From Geodermatophilus nigrescens (GTDB lineage Bacteria; Actinomycetota; Actinomycetes; Mycobacteriales; Geodermatophilaceae), in contig NZ_FQVX01000005.1 in assembly GCF_900129495.1 (NCBI RefSeq), forward strand, positions 175,952 through 239,951: 64,000 nt of DNA. The letters are read 5' to 3'. The notes below the pieces were generated by a model. It made no database searches. It saw only the letters and a list, made by a program, of their open reading frames with translations, and was not told the origin of the DNA. A program made the position numbers and the translations under genes. This document shows, piece after piece, positions 55,447 through 64,000 of this stretch. Position 1 is the stretch's first letter. The number at the start of each line of letters is the position of its first letter.

Positions 55447-55848
55447 GTGCTCCGAGGCCTGGCCACCGTGACCCTGACCGCCGACGACGTGCCCGCCGCC
55501 GTGCGGTGGTACGCCGACCTGCTCGGCGTGCAGCCCTACTTCGCGCGGCCGGTGGAGGGGCCGCCGGCCTACGTCGAGTTCCGCCTCGGCGACGACGAGG
55601 ACGAGCTCGGCGTCATGGACGCCCGCTACGCCGCCTGGCCGGTCGGCCGGCCCGCCGGCGTCGTCGTCCACTGGCACGTCGACGACCTGCCCGCCGCCGT
55701 CGACCGGTTCGAGGCGCACGGCGGCACCGTGGTGCAGCCGCCCACCGTGCGCGGCGAGGGGTGGGCGACCGCCGTCGTCGCCGACCCGTTCGGCAACCTG
55801 CTCGGCCTGATCACCAGCCCGCACTGGGCCGGGGCGCACGCCGGGTGA
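55447..55848 (+). CDS. VOC family (glyoxalase-like) protein
   Basis: A 133-residue protein of two beta-alpha-beta-beta-beta halves. DVPAAVRWYADLLGVQPYF is the typical first helix, and VVADPFGNLLGLI the typical last strand. Metal ligands may include His in VVHWHVDDL and a Glu in the first half, but I cannot assign them surely. The family includes dioxygenases, lyases and antibiotic-binding proteins; the substrate is unknown. GTG 55447 lies in a GGAGG-poor context. Confidence 0.82.
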   Translation: MLRGLATVTLTADDVPAAVRWYADLLGVQPYFARPVEGPPAYVEFRLGDDEDELGVMDARYAAWPVGRPAGVVVHWHVDDLPAAVDRFEAHGGTVVQPPTVRGEGWATAVVADPFGNLLGLITSPHWAGAHAG

Positions 55849-55851
55849 GGC

Positions 55852-56607
55852 TCAGCTGCGCAGGTATGAGGCGCCGTTGACGTCGACGATCGTGCCGGTG
55901 CTGAAGCGGGCCTCCGGCGAGGCGAGCCACAGCACCGCCGCGGCCACCTCCTCGGGGCGGGCCACCCGGCCGAACGGCGACTGCGCCCGCACGGCGTCGC
56001 CGCCGGGGCCGTCGAGCACCTCGCGGGCCATCTCGGTCTGCACGAAGCCCGGCGCCACGGCGGTGACCGAGATGCCCAGCGGCGCCAGTGCCAGCGCCAT
56101 CGACTGCGCGAAGGCGTTCATCCCGGCCTTCGACGCCCCGTAGGCGGGGTTCTGCGGCTCGCCGCGGAAGGCGCCGCGGCTGGACACGTTCACCACGGCG
56201 CCCCCGCCGGCGGCCCGCAGGTGTGGCACGGCGCGGAAGGTGGCGTGCGCGGCGCCGAGCAGGTTGACCGCCAGCGTCCGCTCCCACACCTGCCGCCAGT
56301 GCTCGAACGAGGACTCCAGCGGCGGGGAGGCCACGAAGACGCCGGCGTTGTTGACCAGCACGTCGAGGCCGCCGAGCGCCCCGGCGGCCTCGTCGACCAT
56401 CGCGCCCACGGCGGCGGCGTCGGCCATGTCGGCCTGCACCAGGACGTGGCCGTCCCCGGGCAGCTCGGCGAGCACCGCCTCGGCGCGCTCGCGGGAGCTG
56501 CCGAAGTGGACGGCGACCCGGTCCCCCCGCCCGGCGAAGGCCCGGGCGATCGACCGGCCGATGCCGCGGGAGCCACCGGTGACGAGGACGGCGCGCGAGG
56601 AGGTCAC
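55852..56607 (-). CDS. short-chain dehydrogenase/reductase
   Basis: A 251-residue classical SDR. The NAD(P) loop is VTGGSRGIGRSIA, the structural motif LVNNAGVF and the catalytic Ser and YxxxK appear in NVSSRGAF and AYGASKAGMNAF. The closing DVNGASYL is typical of FabG-like members. The substrate cannot be told from sequence. The stop lies 4 bases from that of the convergent VOC gene, and the gene follows the nitroreductase by 10 bases, so the two form an operon. Confidence 0.9.
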   Translation of the reverse strand: MTSSRAVLVTGGSRGIGRSIARAFAGRGDRVAVHFGSSRERAEAVLAELPGDGHVLVQADMADAAAVGAMVDEAAGALGGLDVLVNNAGVFVASPPLESSFEHWRQVWERTLAVNLLGAAHATFRAVPHLRAAGGGAVVNVSSRGAFRGEPQNPAYGASKAGMNAFAQSMALALAPLGISVTAVAPGFVQTEMAREVLDGPGGDAVRAQSPFGRVARPEEVAAAVLWLASPEARFSTGTIVDVNGASYLRS

Positions 56608-56617
56608 GGCGGGGGAG

Positions 56618-57229
56618 TCAACCAGCCGCGCCCCAGCGGCCCCGGTGCACGACCTCGTCCAGCCCCCGCCGGCCGCGCTTGAGCGACGGCGAGCGCCGGT
56701 CGCCGTCGCCGGGGTAGCCGACCGAGACGACGCCCACCGGGCGGTGGGTGGCGGGGATGCCGAAGGCGTCGCGGAAGGGGTCCACCCGCTCGGCGGGGAT
56801 CCCGAACAGGCAGGCGCCGAGCCCCTCGTCGACGGCGGTCAGCAGCACCATCAGCGCGGCCATCCCGGCGTCGACGTCCCAGTAGGGCACCGGCCAGCGC
56901 GCCTCGTCGCGGTCGGTCCAGCCCTTGTCCGGCTCGGCGTAGCGGTCGAGGTAGGCGTCCTTCGACGACAGCGGCACCACCAGCAGCGGCGCGCGGCGCA
57001 TCCGGGTGAGCCACGCGTCGGGGGCGCCGTCGGAGGCGGTCACCGACCAGAACAGGTCCCGCTCCTCGGGCGACTCGAGCACCAGGAACGCCCAGCCCTG
57101 GGTGAACCCGGCCGACGGCGCCCGGATGGCGTGCGCGAGCAGCCGCTCGCGGACCTCCGGAGGCACCGGCCGGTCGGGGTCGTAGTCGCGCACCATGCGG
57201 CGCCTGCGGACGACGTCGGCGAACTCCAC
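56618..57229 (-). CDS. nitroreductase family FMN-dependent oxidoreductase
   Basis: A 203-residue FMN protein. [17 protein letters not shown] is the family N-terminus with FMN-binding arginines, [10 protein letters not shown] follows and [10 protein letters not shown] is the later FMN loop. Some members reduce nitroaromatics or F420-linked substrates; none can be assigned. CAGGCT stands 6 bases before the GTG. First gene of a pair with the SDR, divergent from priA. Confidence 0.88.
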   Translation of the reverse strand: MEFADVVRRRRMVRDYDPDRPVPPEVRERLLAHAIRAPSAGFTQGWAFLVLESPEERDLFWSVTASDGAPDAWLTRMRRAPLLVVPLSSKDAYLDRYAEPDKGWTDRDEARWPVPYWDVDAGMAALMVLLTAVDEGLGACLFGIPAERVDPFRDAFGIPATHRPVGVVSVGYPGDGDRRSPSLKRGRRGLDEVVHRGRWGAAG

Positions 57230-57275
57230 CGCCGCAGCCTGCCGGAGGCGAGGCAGGTCACCCTCGCCCGGTCCC

Positions 57276-57281
57276 TACGCT
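57276..57281 (+). promoter_or_regulatory. -10 hexamer for leaderless priA
   Basis: TACGCT, then 7 bases, then GTG 57289. It would give the second half of the histidine pathway its own promoter after the inserted block. Confidence 0.55.
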
Positions 57282-57288
57282 GGTCGCC

Positions 57289-58023
57289 GTGCCGACCCTG
57301 CAGCTGCTCCCCGCCGTCGACGTCGCCGACGGCCAGGCCGTCCGTCTCGTGCAGGGGGAGGCCGGCAGCGAGACCTCCTACGGCGACCCCCTCGACGCCG
57401 CGCTGCAGTGGCAGCGCGACGGCGCCGAGTGGGTGCACCTGGTCGACCTCGACGCCGCCTTCGGCCGCGGCAGCAACCGCGAGCTGCTGGCCCGCGTCGT
57501 CGGCGAGCTCGACGTCGACGTGGAGCTCTCCGGCGGCATCCGCGACGACGAGTCGCTGGCCGCGGCCCTGGCCACCGGCTGCCGCCGGGTGAACCTGGGC
57601 ACCGCGGCGCTGGAGTCGCCCGAGTGGTGCGCCCGCGCCATCGCCGAGCACGGCGACCGGATCGCCGTCGGCCTCGACGTGCGCGGCACCCGGCTGGCGG
57701 CCCGCGGCTGGACCCGCGAGGGCGGCGAGCTCTACGAGACCCTCGCCCGCCTCGACGCCGAGGGCTGCGCCCGCTACGTGGTCACCGACATCACCAAGGA
57801 CGGCACGCTGCGCGGCCCGAACCTCGAGCTGCTGCGCGAGGTCTGCGCCGCCACCCCGAAGCCGGTGGTCGCCTCCGGCGGGGTCAGCTCGCTCGACGAC
57901 ATCCGGGCGCTGGCGGGCCTGGCCGCCGTCGGCGTCGAGGGCGCGATCGTCGGCAAGGCGCTCTACGCCGGCGCGTTCACGCTGCCCGAGGCCCTCGCCG
58001 TCACCCGCGAGGCGTCGTCGTGA
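57289..58023 (+). CDS. priA: phosphoribosyl isomerase A (HisA, possibly HisA/TrpF)
   Basis: A 244-residue TIM barrel. [19 protein letters not shown] is the HisA start and [16 protein letters not shown] is the PriA block. In actinobacteria PriA isomerises both ProFAR (histidine) and PRA (tryptophan), replacing TrpF. Catalytic aspartates lie in the first strand (AVDV) and in TDITKDG. GTG 57289 appears leaderless. The RidA gene follows with a four-base overlap. Confidence 0.92.
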   Translation: MPTLQLLPAVDVADGQAVRLVQGEAGSETSYGDPLDAALQWQRDGAEWVHLVDLDAAFGRGSNRELLARVVGELDVDVELSGGIRDDESLAAALATGCRRVNLGTAALESPEWCARAIAEHGDRIAVGLDVRGTRLAARGWTREGGELYETLARLDAEGCARYVVTDITKDGTLRGPNLELLREVCAATPKPVVASGGVSSLDDIRALAGLAAVGVEGAIVGKALYAGAFTLPEALAVTREASS

Positions 58024-58412
58024 GCGTGCGGCGGATCGGCTCCGGCGGGCCGTGGGAGGACGTCGTCGGCTACAGCCGGGTCGTCGTCGCCGGGGACTCC
58101 GCCTGGGTGAGCGGCTGCACCGCAACCGTCGACGGCGAGGTCGTGCACCCCGGCGACATGGCCGCGCAGGCCCGGGTCGCGTTCGGCGTGCTGGTCGACG
58201 CGCTGGAGTCGGCGGGCCTGTCCGCCGCCGACGTCGTCCGGACCCGCATGTACGTGACCGACACCGGCCGCTGGGAGGAGGTCGGGCGCGTGCACGGCGA
58301 GGTGTTCGGCGCGGTCCGGCCGGCCACCGCGATGATCGGCGTCGCCTCCCTCCTGCACCCCGACATGCTCGTCGAGGTCGAGGCCGACGCGGTCCGGGGG
58401 GCCGGGTCGTGA
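58020..58412 (+). CDS. RidA family protein between priA and hisF
   Basis: A 130-residue Rid protein. [19 protein letters not shown] and [18 protein letters not shown] are family blocks, and [16 protein letters not shown] closes it. The arginine that defines enamine deaminase activity is in the VVRTRMYVT region, but I cannot be certain it is the catalytic one. It may remove reactive imines. Overlapping starts and stops tie it to priA and hisF. Confidence 0.85.
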   Translation: MSVRRIGSGGPWEDVVGYSRVVVAGDSAWVSGCTATVDGEVVHPGDMAAQARVAFGVLVDALESAGLSAADVVRTRMYVTDTGRWEEVGRVHGEVFGAVRPATAMIGVASLLHPDMLVEVEADAVRGAGS

Positions 58413-59203
58413 GCCTCGCCGTCCGCGTGATCCCGTGCCTCGACGTCGACGCCGGCCGGGTGGTCAAGGGGGTCAACTTCGTCGACCTGCGCGACGCCGG
58501 CGACCCGGTGGAGATGGCGCGCGTCTACGACGCCGAGGGCGCCGACGAGCTGACCTTCCTCGACATCACCGCCAGCTCCGGCGACCGCGAGACCACCTAC
58601 GACGTCGTCCGGCGCACCGCCGAGAGCGTCTTCATCCCGCTCACCGTCGGCGGCGGCGTGCGCAGCCCCGACGACGTCGACCGGCTGCTGCGGGCGGGTG
58701 CGGACAAGGTCGCGGTCAACACCGCCGCCGTCGCCCGGCCCGAGCTGATCAGCGAGATCGCCGACCGCTTCGGCAACCAGGTGCTCGTGCTCTCCCTCGA
58801 CGCCCGCCGGGCGCGCGACGGCGCGGTCACCGACTCCGGCTTCGAGATCACCACGCACGGCGGGCGCCGCGGCACCGGCCGCGACGCCGTCGAGTGGGTC
58901 GTGCAGGCCGCGGAGCTCGGCGTGGGCGAGGTGCTGCTCAACTCGATGGACGCCGACGGCACCCGCGCCGGGTTCGACACCGAGCTGATCCGCGCGGTCC
59001 GCCGCGAGGTGAGCGTGCCGGTGATCGCCAGCGGCGGCGCGGGCGCGGTCGAGCACTTCCCGCCCGCGGTGGAGGCCGGCGCAGACGCGGTGCTCGCGGC
59101 CAGCGTCTTCCACTTCGGCACGCTCCGGATCGGCGACGTGAAGGCCGCCCTGGCCGGCGCAGGCGTCCCCGTCCGGCACGAGAGGGACACCCCGCTCACC
59201 TGA
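58409..59203 (+). CDS. hisF: imidazole glycerol phosphate synthase, cyclase subunit
   Basis: A 264-residue TIM barrel. [19 protein letters not shown] carries the first catalytic aspartate, [10 protein letters not shown] and [14 protein letters not shown] are typical and [12 protein letters not shown] holds the second aspartate. It takes ammonia from HisH. GTG 58409 overlaps the ridA stop. hisI, often next in actinobacteria, is not here; a convergent gene follows. Confidence 0.95.
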   Translation: MSLAVRVIPCLDVDAGRVVKGVNFVDLRDAGDPVEMARVYDAEGADELTFLDITASSGDRETTYDVVRRTAESVFIPLTVGGGVRSPDDVDRLLRAGADKVAVNTAAVARPELISEIADRFGNQVLVLSLDARRARDGAVTDSGFEITTHGGRRGTGRDAVEWVVQAAELGVGEVLLNSMDADGTRAGFDTELIRAVRREVSVPVIASGGAGAVEHFPPAVEAGADAVLAASVFHFGTLRIGDVKAALAGAGVPVRHERDTPLT

Positions 59204-59216
59204 CGGCGTCCCCGTG

Positions 59217-59256
59217 CGCCCCCGCGGACCTGCACGGGACTCACTCCGCGGGGGCG
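59217..59256. terminator. hairpin between hisF and the TIGR03085-type gene
   Basis: CGCCCCCGCGGA (59217-59228) pairs with TCCGCGGGGGCG (59245-59256). It lies 14 bases after hisF and overlaps the end of the convergent gene. Confidence 0.65.
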
Positions 59257-59879
59257 CCCCCGCGGACGGCGACCCGGGCGACCTCGCGCCGGCCGGTCGC
59301 CCACAGCAGGACCTCGAGCGGCTCGCCCTCGACGGTGGTGACGTCGGAGCCCGCGCGGATCCGCTTGCCGGGACCGGGGACGTCGCTGCGCTGCAGCACC
59401 AGCCCGCCGGGGTACCGCGGCGCCATCGAGCGGGCGAACAGCTGCGCCGCGCCCCAGAGCCGGTCGGCGTCGCGCAGCGGCAGCGCCCGCGGCTCCCAGT
59501 CCGGCTGCGCCCGGCGCACGTCCTCGTGGTGGATGGCGAACTCCGGCCCGTCCACCAGCGACGCCGTCGCCCAGGAGCCCGGCATCCACACCGGCGCGCC
59601 CGCCCGCACGCGGGACACCAGCTCCGGGTAGGGCGTCGTCGTCCGCAGTCGCTCCTCCAGCCGGGTGGCGTGCGCGTGCAGCCGGTCGCCCACCGGGGTG
59701 CGCTCCAGCGCGTAGCCAGGCAGCGCGTCGGGCCGCCGGTCGCGGGTCACCAGGTGGGCGGCCAGGTGGGCCGTCGTCCACCCCGAGCAGCAGGTCGGGG
59801 CGTCGGGCCCGAGCTCGTCGAGCAGGTCGGCGAGCCCGGCGCGCTCCCGGGCGGCGAGGGGGCGGGAAGCATCGGTCAC
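59241..59879 (-). CDS. TIGR03085 family metal-binding protein (DinB/MDMPI-like fold)
   Basis: A 212-residue protein. TTAHLAAHLVTRDRRPDA near the start and EFAIHHEDVRRAQPDW in the middle supply the His residues of the mycothiol maleylpyruvate isomerase-type metal site. This family is usual next to histidine or tryptophan genes in actinobacteria; the substrate is not known. It converges on hisF. Confidence 0.85.
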   Translation of the reverse strand: MTDASRPLAARERAGLADLLDELGPDAPTCCSGWTTAHLAAHLVTRDRRPDALPGYALERTPVGDRLHAHATRLEERLRTTTPYPELVSRVRAGAPVWMPGSWATASLVDGPEFAIHHEDVRRAQPDWEPRALPLRDADRLWGAAQLFARSMAPRYPGGLVLQRSDVPGPGKRIRAGSDVTTVEGEPLEVLLWATGRREVARVAVRGGAPAE

Positions 59880-59939
59880 CGCGCGGGGTTACCGATCCCG
59901 TCGAGCCGGAAAACCCGCAGGCCCCTGTCGGCGGTACCG

Positions 59940-59974
59940 GTTAGCCTGACTAACGACCGCGGACCTCCGCGGTC
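59940..59974 (+). promoter_or_regulatory. dyads in the leader of the ABC exporter operon
   Basis: GTTAG-CCTGA-CTAAC (59940-59954) overlaps a -10-like TAGCCT (59942-59947). Directly after it GACCGCGGA and TCCGCGGTC (59955-59963, 59966-59974) form a perfect 9-bp hairpin. They may be an operator and a leader stem. Confidence 0.45.
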
Positions 59975-59991
59975 GGACCCCGAGGAGACCC

Positions 59992-61767
59992 GTGCCCCGC
60001 GCCAGAGACGCCGTCGTCCGGCGGGGTCTGCGCCACGTCGGCCTGGCCATCCGCGAGCAGCGGACGATGTTCACGCTCGCCGTCCTCGCCAGCAGCCTCT
60101 ACGCCGGCATGACCGTGCTGTCGGCGTTCGTCATCGGCGGGATCACCGACCGCGTGGTGCTCCCGGCCTTCGCCGACGGCGACACCACCGCCGGCGCGCT
60201 CACCCTCGCCGTCGCCGTGCTGATGGGCGTCGCGCTGCTGAAGATCCTCGGCATCCTCGGCCGGCGGCTGTTCGCCGGGATCATGGCCTACCGGCTGCAG
60301 GCCGACTACCGCCGCCGCGTCACCGCGCAGTACCTGCGGCTGCCGCTGTCCTGGCACCAGCGCCACCCCACCGGGCAGCTGCTGTCCAACGCCAACTCCG
60401 ACGTCGAGTCGGCCTGGTACTTCGTCTCCCCGCTGCCCTTCGCCTGCGGCACGCTGGTGATGATCGCCATCACCGTCGTCGCGCTGGTGCTCACCGACCC
60501 GCTGCTGGCGCTGGTCGGCCTGGTCGTCTTCCCGCTCGTGTTCGTGCTCAACGCCGTCTACTCGCAGGTGATGAGCCCGCGCATGCAGCGGGCCCAGCAG
60601 CTGCGTGCCGAGGTCAGCGAGATCGCCCACGAGAGCTTCGACGCCGGCCTCGTGGTGAAGACCCTCGGCCGCGAGGACGTCGAGAGCGCCCGGTTCACCG
60701 AGCGCGCCGAGGAGCTGCGCGACGGCCTGGTCGCCGTCGGCCGGGTGCGCGGCCTGTTCGACCCGCTCATGGAGGCGCTGCCCAACCTCGGCACCCTCGC
60801 GGTGCTGGTGGTCGGCGCCGGCCGGGTCGCCTCGGGCGCCACCGACGCCGGCGACCTGGTGAGCATCGCCTACCTGTTCACCCTCCTCGCGCTGCCCATC
60901 CGCGCGATCGGCTGGGTGCTCGCCGACCTGCCCCGCGCGCTGGCCGGCTTCGACCGGGTCACCCCCGTCCTCGACGCCACGGGGGAGACCCCGCACGGCC
61001 CGGAGGCCGCGGCCCCCGGCGACGGCGGCGCGCGCCTGGGCCTGCGCGCGGTCGACCACGTCTTCGACGGCGCGAGCCGGCCGGTGCTCTCCGGGGTCAC
61101 CTTCGAGGTGGCCGCCGGCTCCACGGTCGCCGTCGTCGGGCCCACCGGGTCGGGCAAGTCCACGCTCGCCGGCCTGCTCGTGCGCCTCGTCGACCCCGCC
61201 AGCGGCGAGGTGCTGCTCGACGGCGTCGACGTCCGGCGGCTGCGCGAGGGCGAGGTCAGCGGCCAGGCCGCCTTCGTCCCGCAGGGCACCTTCCTCTTCG
61301 ACGACACCGTCCGCGGCAACGTCACCCTGGGCGGCGAATTCGGCGACGACGAGGTCCGCGCCGCGCTGCGGGTGGCCGCCGCGGACGACTTCGTCGACCG
61401 GCTCCCCGAGGGCCTCGACACCCGGGTCGGCGAGCGCGGCGCCACGCTCTCCGGCGGCCAGCGCCAGCGCCTGGCGCTCGCCCGCGCCGTCGTCCGCCGG
61501 CCCCGGCTGCTCGTGCTCGACGACGCCACCAGCGCCGTCGACCCCGCCGTCGAGGCCCGCATCCTCGACGCCCTGCGCTCGGCCGACCGGCCCTCCACCG
61601 TGGTCGTGGTCGCCTACCGGCAGGCCACCATCGCGCTGGCCGACGAGGTGGTGTGGCTGGAGAACGGCCGGGTCACCGCCCGCGGCAGCCACGAGGAGCT
61701 CCTGGCCACCGTGCCCGGCTACGCCGCGCTGGTCCGCGCCTACTCGCAGGCGGAGGTGGCGGCGTGA
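59992..61767 (+). CDS. heterodimeric ABC exporter subunit with degenerate catalytic site
   Basis: A 591-residue half-transporter: six membrane helices (about 25-310) then an ATPase domain. Walker A is GPTGSGKST and the signature is canonical LSGGQ, but the Walker B glutamate is Asp511 (LVLDDATSAVD) and the H-loop histidine is Tyr542 (VVAYRQAT). Such a subunit builds the inactive site in heterodimeric exporters. GTG 59992 follows GAGGAG. It overlaps the partner gene by four bases. The substrate is unknown. Confidence 0.92.
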   Translation: MPRARDAVVRRGLRHVGLAIREQRTMFTLAVLASSLYAGMTVLSAFVIGGITDRVVLPAFADGDTTAGALTLAVAVLMGVALLKILGILGRRLFAGIMAYRLQADYRRRVTAQYLRLPLSWHQRHPTGQLLSNANSDVESAWYFVSPLPFACGTLVMIAITVVALVLTDPLLALVGLVVFPLVFVLNAVYSQVMSPRMQRAQQLRAEVSEIAHESFDAGLVVKTLGREDVESARFTERAEELRDGLVAVGRVRGLFDPLMEALPNLGTLAVLVVGAGRVASGATDAGDLVSIAYLFTLLALPIRAIGWVLADLPRALAGFDRVTPVLDATGETPHGPEAAAPGDGGARLGLRAVDHVFDGASRPVLSGVTFEVAAGSTVAVVGPTGSGKSTLAGLLVRLVDPASGEVLLDGVDVRRLREGEVSGQAAFVPQGTFLFDDTVRGNVTLGGEFGDDEVRAALRVAAADDFVDRLPEGLDTRVGERGATLSGGQRQRLALARAVVRRPRLLVLDDATSAVDPAVEARILDALRSADRPSTVVVVAYRQATIALADEVVWLENGRVTARGSHEELLATVPGYAALVRAYSQAEVAA

Positions 61768-63590
61768 GCGCGGTGAGCGCGACCGGCGAGCGCCGCGAGG
61801 GCGCCCTCGCCACGCTGCGGCGCGGGCTGCGGATGCTGCCGGAGTTCCGCCGCGGCCTGCCCGCCACCTTCGCGCTCGCGCTCGTCGCCACCGCCGGCCG
61901 CGTGGTCGTGCCGATCGCCGTCCAGCAGGTCATCGACCGCGGCCTGCTCGCCCCGGGCGGCCCCGACCTCGGCCTGGTCCGCACGCTGGTGCTGGTCTGC
62001 GCCGTCGTCGTCCTGGTCACCGGCGTCGCGGTCTACCGGATGAACGTGCGGCTCTTCCGCACCACCGAGACCGCGCTGGCCGGGCTGCGGTCGCGCGCCT
62101 TCCGGCACGTGCACGACCTGTCGGTGCTGCACCAGCAGGGCGAGCGCCGCGGCTCGCTGGTCTCCCGGGTCACCAGCGACGTCGACCAGCTGTCGACCTT
62201 CATGCAGTGGGGCGGCGTCATTGGCGTGGTGAGCCTCGGCCAGCTGGTCGTCGCCACCGTCGTCATGTCGATCTACTCGTGGCAGCTGACCCTGCTGGTC
62301 GTCATCTGCTTCGTGCCGCTGGCGATCGGGGTGCGCTGGTTCGCCCGCCGCCTGCAGGTGGCCTACGGCATCGTCCGCGAGCGGGTCGGCGACGTGCTGG
62401 CCGCGGTCTCGGAGTCCGTCGTCGGCGCCTCCACGGTGCGTGCCTACGGCATCCGCGAGCGGACGGCGGCCCGCCTCGACCGCTCCATCGGCCGGCACTA
62501 CCGCGCCCAGGTCGACGCGCAGAAGGTCACCGCCGCGGTGTTCGTCAGCGGCGAGCTCGTGGCCGCCGTCGCCAACGCCGCCGTCATCGTCGTCGGCGTG
62601 CTGCTCGGCCTCGCCGGGCAGGTCAGCGCCGGCACGCTCGTGGCCTTCCTGTTCCTCGTCACGCTGTTCGTCGCCCCCGTGCAGACCGCCACCGAGGTGC
62701 TCAACGAGGGCCAGAACGCGATCGCCGGGTTCCGCCGCGTGCTCGACGTCCTCGACACCGAGCCCGACGTCCGCGACCCCGCCGCCACCGGCGCCGCCCG
62801 CGAGCTGCCCGCCGGGCCGCTCGGCGTCGCGCTGGAGCACGTCACCTTCCGCTACGCCCCGGGCGCCCGCGCCGCGCTCGACGACGTCGACCTCGTCCTC
62901 CCGCCGCAGCGCCGCTACGCCGTCGTCGGCGAGACCGGCTCGGGCAAGACGACGTTCGCCAAGCTCGTCACCCGGCTCATGGACCCCACCGCGGGCCGCG
63001 TGCTGCTCGGCTCCGACGCCGGCGGCTGGGTTCCGCTGACCGAGGTCGCGTTCGCCTCGCTGCGCCGCCGGGTGGGCATGGTGCCGCAGGACGGGTTCCT
63101 CTTCGACGCCACCGTCGCCGACAACGTCCGCTACGGCCGGCCCGGCCTCACCGACGCCGAGGTGACGGCGGCCTTCGAGGAGCTGGGCCTGGGCGACTGG
63201 CTCTCCGGCCTGCCCGACGGCGTCGCGACGGCGGTCGGCCAGCGCGGCGAGTCGCTGTCGGCGGGGGAGCGGCAGCTGGTCGCCATCGCCCGCGCCCACG
63301 TCGCCGCGCCCGACCTGCTGGTCCTCGACGAGGCCACCAGCGCCGTCGACCCGGCCACCGAGCGGCGGCTCACCCTGGCGCTGGACCGGCTCACCGAGGG
63401 CCGCACCACGCTGACGATCGCCCACCGGCTGTCCACCGCCGAGCGCGCCGACGAGGTGCTCGTCGTCGACGCGGGCCGGGTGGTGCAGCGCGGCACGCAC
63501 GCCGACCTGGTCGACGCCGTCGGCCCCTACGCGCGGCTGCACGCCTCGTGGCGGCGCTCCTCGGCCGCGGCGCCCGAGCGCGTCGGCTGA
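61764..63590 (+). CDS. heterodimeric ABC exporter subunit with intact catalytic residues
   Basis: A 608-residue half-transporter. Walker A is GETGSGKTT, Walker B has Glu523 (LVLDEATSAVD) and the H-loop has His554 (TIAHRLST). Its signature is LSAGE in place of LSGGQ. It complements the previous subunit: this Walker B with the partner's LSGGQ makes the active site. The membrane domain has six helices. GTG 61764 overlaps the previous stop. Confidence 0.92.
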   Translation: MSAVSATGERREGALATLRRGLRMLPEFRRGLPATFALALVATAGRVVVPIAVQQVIDRGLLAPGGPDLGLVRTLVLVCAVVVLVTGVAVYRMNVRLFRTTETALAGLRSRAFRHVHDLSVLHQQGERRGSLVSRVTSDVDQLSTFMQWGGVIGVVSLGQLVVATVVMSIYSWQLTLLVVICFVPLAIGVRWFARRLQVAYGIVRERVGDVLAAVSESVVGASTVRAYGIRERTAARLDRSIGRHYRAQVDAQKVTAAVFVSGELVAAVANAAVIVVGVLLGLAGQVSAGTLVAFLFLVTLFVAPVQTATEVLNEGQNAIAGFRRVLDVLDTEPDVRDPAATGAARELPAGPLGVALEHVTFRYAPGARAALDDVDLVLPPQRRYAVVGETGSGKTTFAKLVTRLMDPTAGRVLLGSDAGGWVPLTEVAFASLRRRVGMVPQDGFLFDATVADNVRYGRPGLTDAEVTAAFEELGLGDWLSGLPDGVATAVGQRGESLSAGERQLVAIARAHVAAPDLLVLDEATSAVDPATERRLTLALDRLTEGRTTLTIAHRLSTAERADEVLVVDAGRVVQRGTHADLVDAVGPYARLHASWRRSSAAAPERVG

Positions 63591-63671
63591 CGCGCCCCGT
63601 CTCCGGCTCAGGCGACAGTCGAAAGGGCCGCTGACCTGCGGTTTCGTCTTGCCGGATGCCCGCGGATCGGC

Positions 63672-63692
63672 TAGTGTCGAACACACGTTCGA
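63672..63692 (+). promoter_or_regulatory. LexA (SOS) box over the promoter of the 13E12 gene
   Basis: TCGAAC-ACAC-GTTCGA (63677-63692) is a perfect dyad matching the mycobacterial LexA consensus. It overlaps the -10 TAGTGT (63672-63677), so LexA would block transcription until DNA damage. Confidence 0.85.
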
Positions 63693-63715
63693 TGCGGTGC
63701 CGGGAGGTGAGCGGG

Positions 63716-64000
63716 GTGGGGGAGCTGGCCTCCGCGCTCGACGCCCTGGCCGCGGTCGACCTCGACGAGCTCGGCGACGCCGAGCTGCTGGACCGGGCCC
63801 GCGAGCTCGTCGCCGCCGCGCACCGGGTGCACGCCGAGCTGACCCGGGTGGTGCGCCGCAGCGACGTGCGCGGCGCGAGCGAGCACGACGGCGCGCGCAC
63901 CGTCCGCGGCTGGCTGCGCGGGGTCCCGCGGATCTCCGGCGCCTGGGCCGGTGACCTGGTCCGGCACGGCCGCGCCCTGGAGTGGCTGCCGGCGACCGCC
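63716..64000 (+). CDS. 13E12/DUF222 family HNH endonuclease, N-terminal part
   Basis: The first 95 codons run off the window end. ELLDRARELVAAAHRVHAEL, a run of charged helices and RTVRGWLRGVPRISGAWAGD are the DUF222 start; the HNH nuclease domain should lie beyond. These genes exist in many copies in Geodermatophilaceae and mycobacteria, and some in mycobacteria are LexA-controlled. GTG 63716 is 8 bases after GGGAGG; ATG 63692 and GTG 63707 are in frame too. Confidence 0.82.
   Translation, partial: MGELASALDALAAVDLDELGDAELLDRARELVAAAHRVHAELTRVVRRSDVRGASEHDGARTVRGWLRGVPRISGAWAGDLVRHGRALEWLPATA

Noticed and set aside
55425..55465. A fourth copy of the hairpin repeat near the VOC gene start
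   Set aside because: The stretch GGGACCCTCCCGTGCTCCGA is only loosely similar and lacks the shared core and a paired arm.

Overview
This 64 kb window is one very GC-rich (well over 70 percent by eye) actinobacterial chromosome segment. It carries a full division and cell-wall (dcw) cluster with wag31/DivIVA, a PriA-type HisA, a meso-DAP type MurE, DnaE1 with an intact PHP site, and a 13E12/DUF222 HNH gene with a LexA box. Most genes start with GTG, and many look leaderless. The combination fits Geodermatophilaceae (Blastococcus, Geodermatophilus, Modestobacter). That placement is inference from gene content, not a database match. No rRNA, tRNA, transposase, integrase or CRISPR array was seen.

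Layout. 1-922: the tail of dinB and a DUF3040 gene. 1197-6019 (minus): moxR, DUF58 and tgpA transglutaminase. 6359-25451 (plus): mraZ, rsmH, ftsL, ftsI, murE, murF, mraY, ftsW, murG, murC, ftsQ, ftsZ, pgeF, yggS, sepF, yggT and divIVA, in which start and stop codons often overlap. murD is absent from its usual place between mraY and ftsW; a 66-bp hairpin repeat sits there, and a sister copy follows ftsZ. 25552-35830: a small membrane protein, ileS, a cation/proton antiporter, mqo, lspA, rluD, a CPBP protease and a GNAT protein. 36038-45852: dnaE1, a membrane protein, a LON-domain protein, then hisD, hisC, hisB, two small genes and hisH.

The histidine genes are then interrupted by 11.4 kb (45853-57288): a Mo-cofactor oxidoreductase, an M28 peptidase, a two-component system with exported acidic proteins, a kinase-like gene, a WYL regulator, a VOC protein, an SDR and a nitroreductase. 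priA, ridA and hisF resume at 57289. A heterodimeric ABC exporter and the start of a 13E12 HNH gene under a LexA box close the window.

The most interesting signal is in 49322-54369. Four promoters share one geometry: three hexamers on an 11-bp period (consensus CTCAYC/CTCCCG), then a -10 hexamer of form NANNNT starting exactly 37 bp after the first hexamer starts. They precede the operon of an acidic exported protein plus histidine kinase and OmpR-type regulator, two tandem paralogous exported Thr-Pro-Asp repeat proteins, and an APH-fold kinase. I infer one autoregulated regulon of disordered acidic envelope proteins. A second regulatory pattern is three arrays of 10-bp-phased GTGGG (MraZ-box-like) repeats around mraZ, one of them pointing at the divergent moxR operon.
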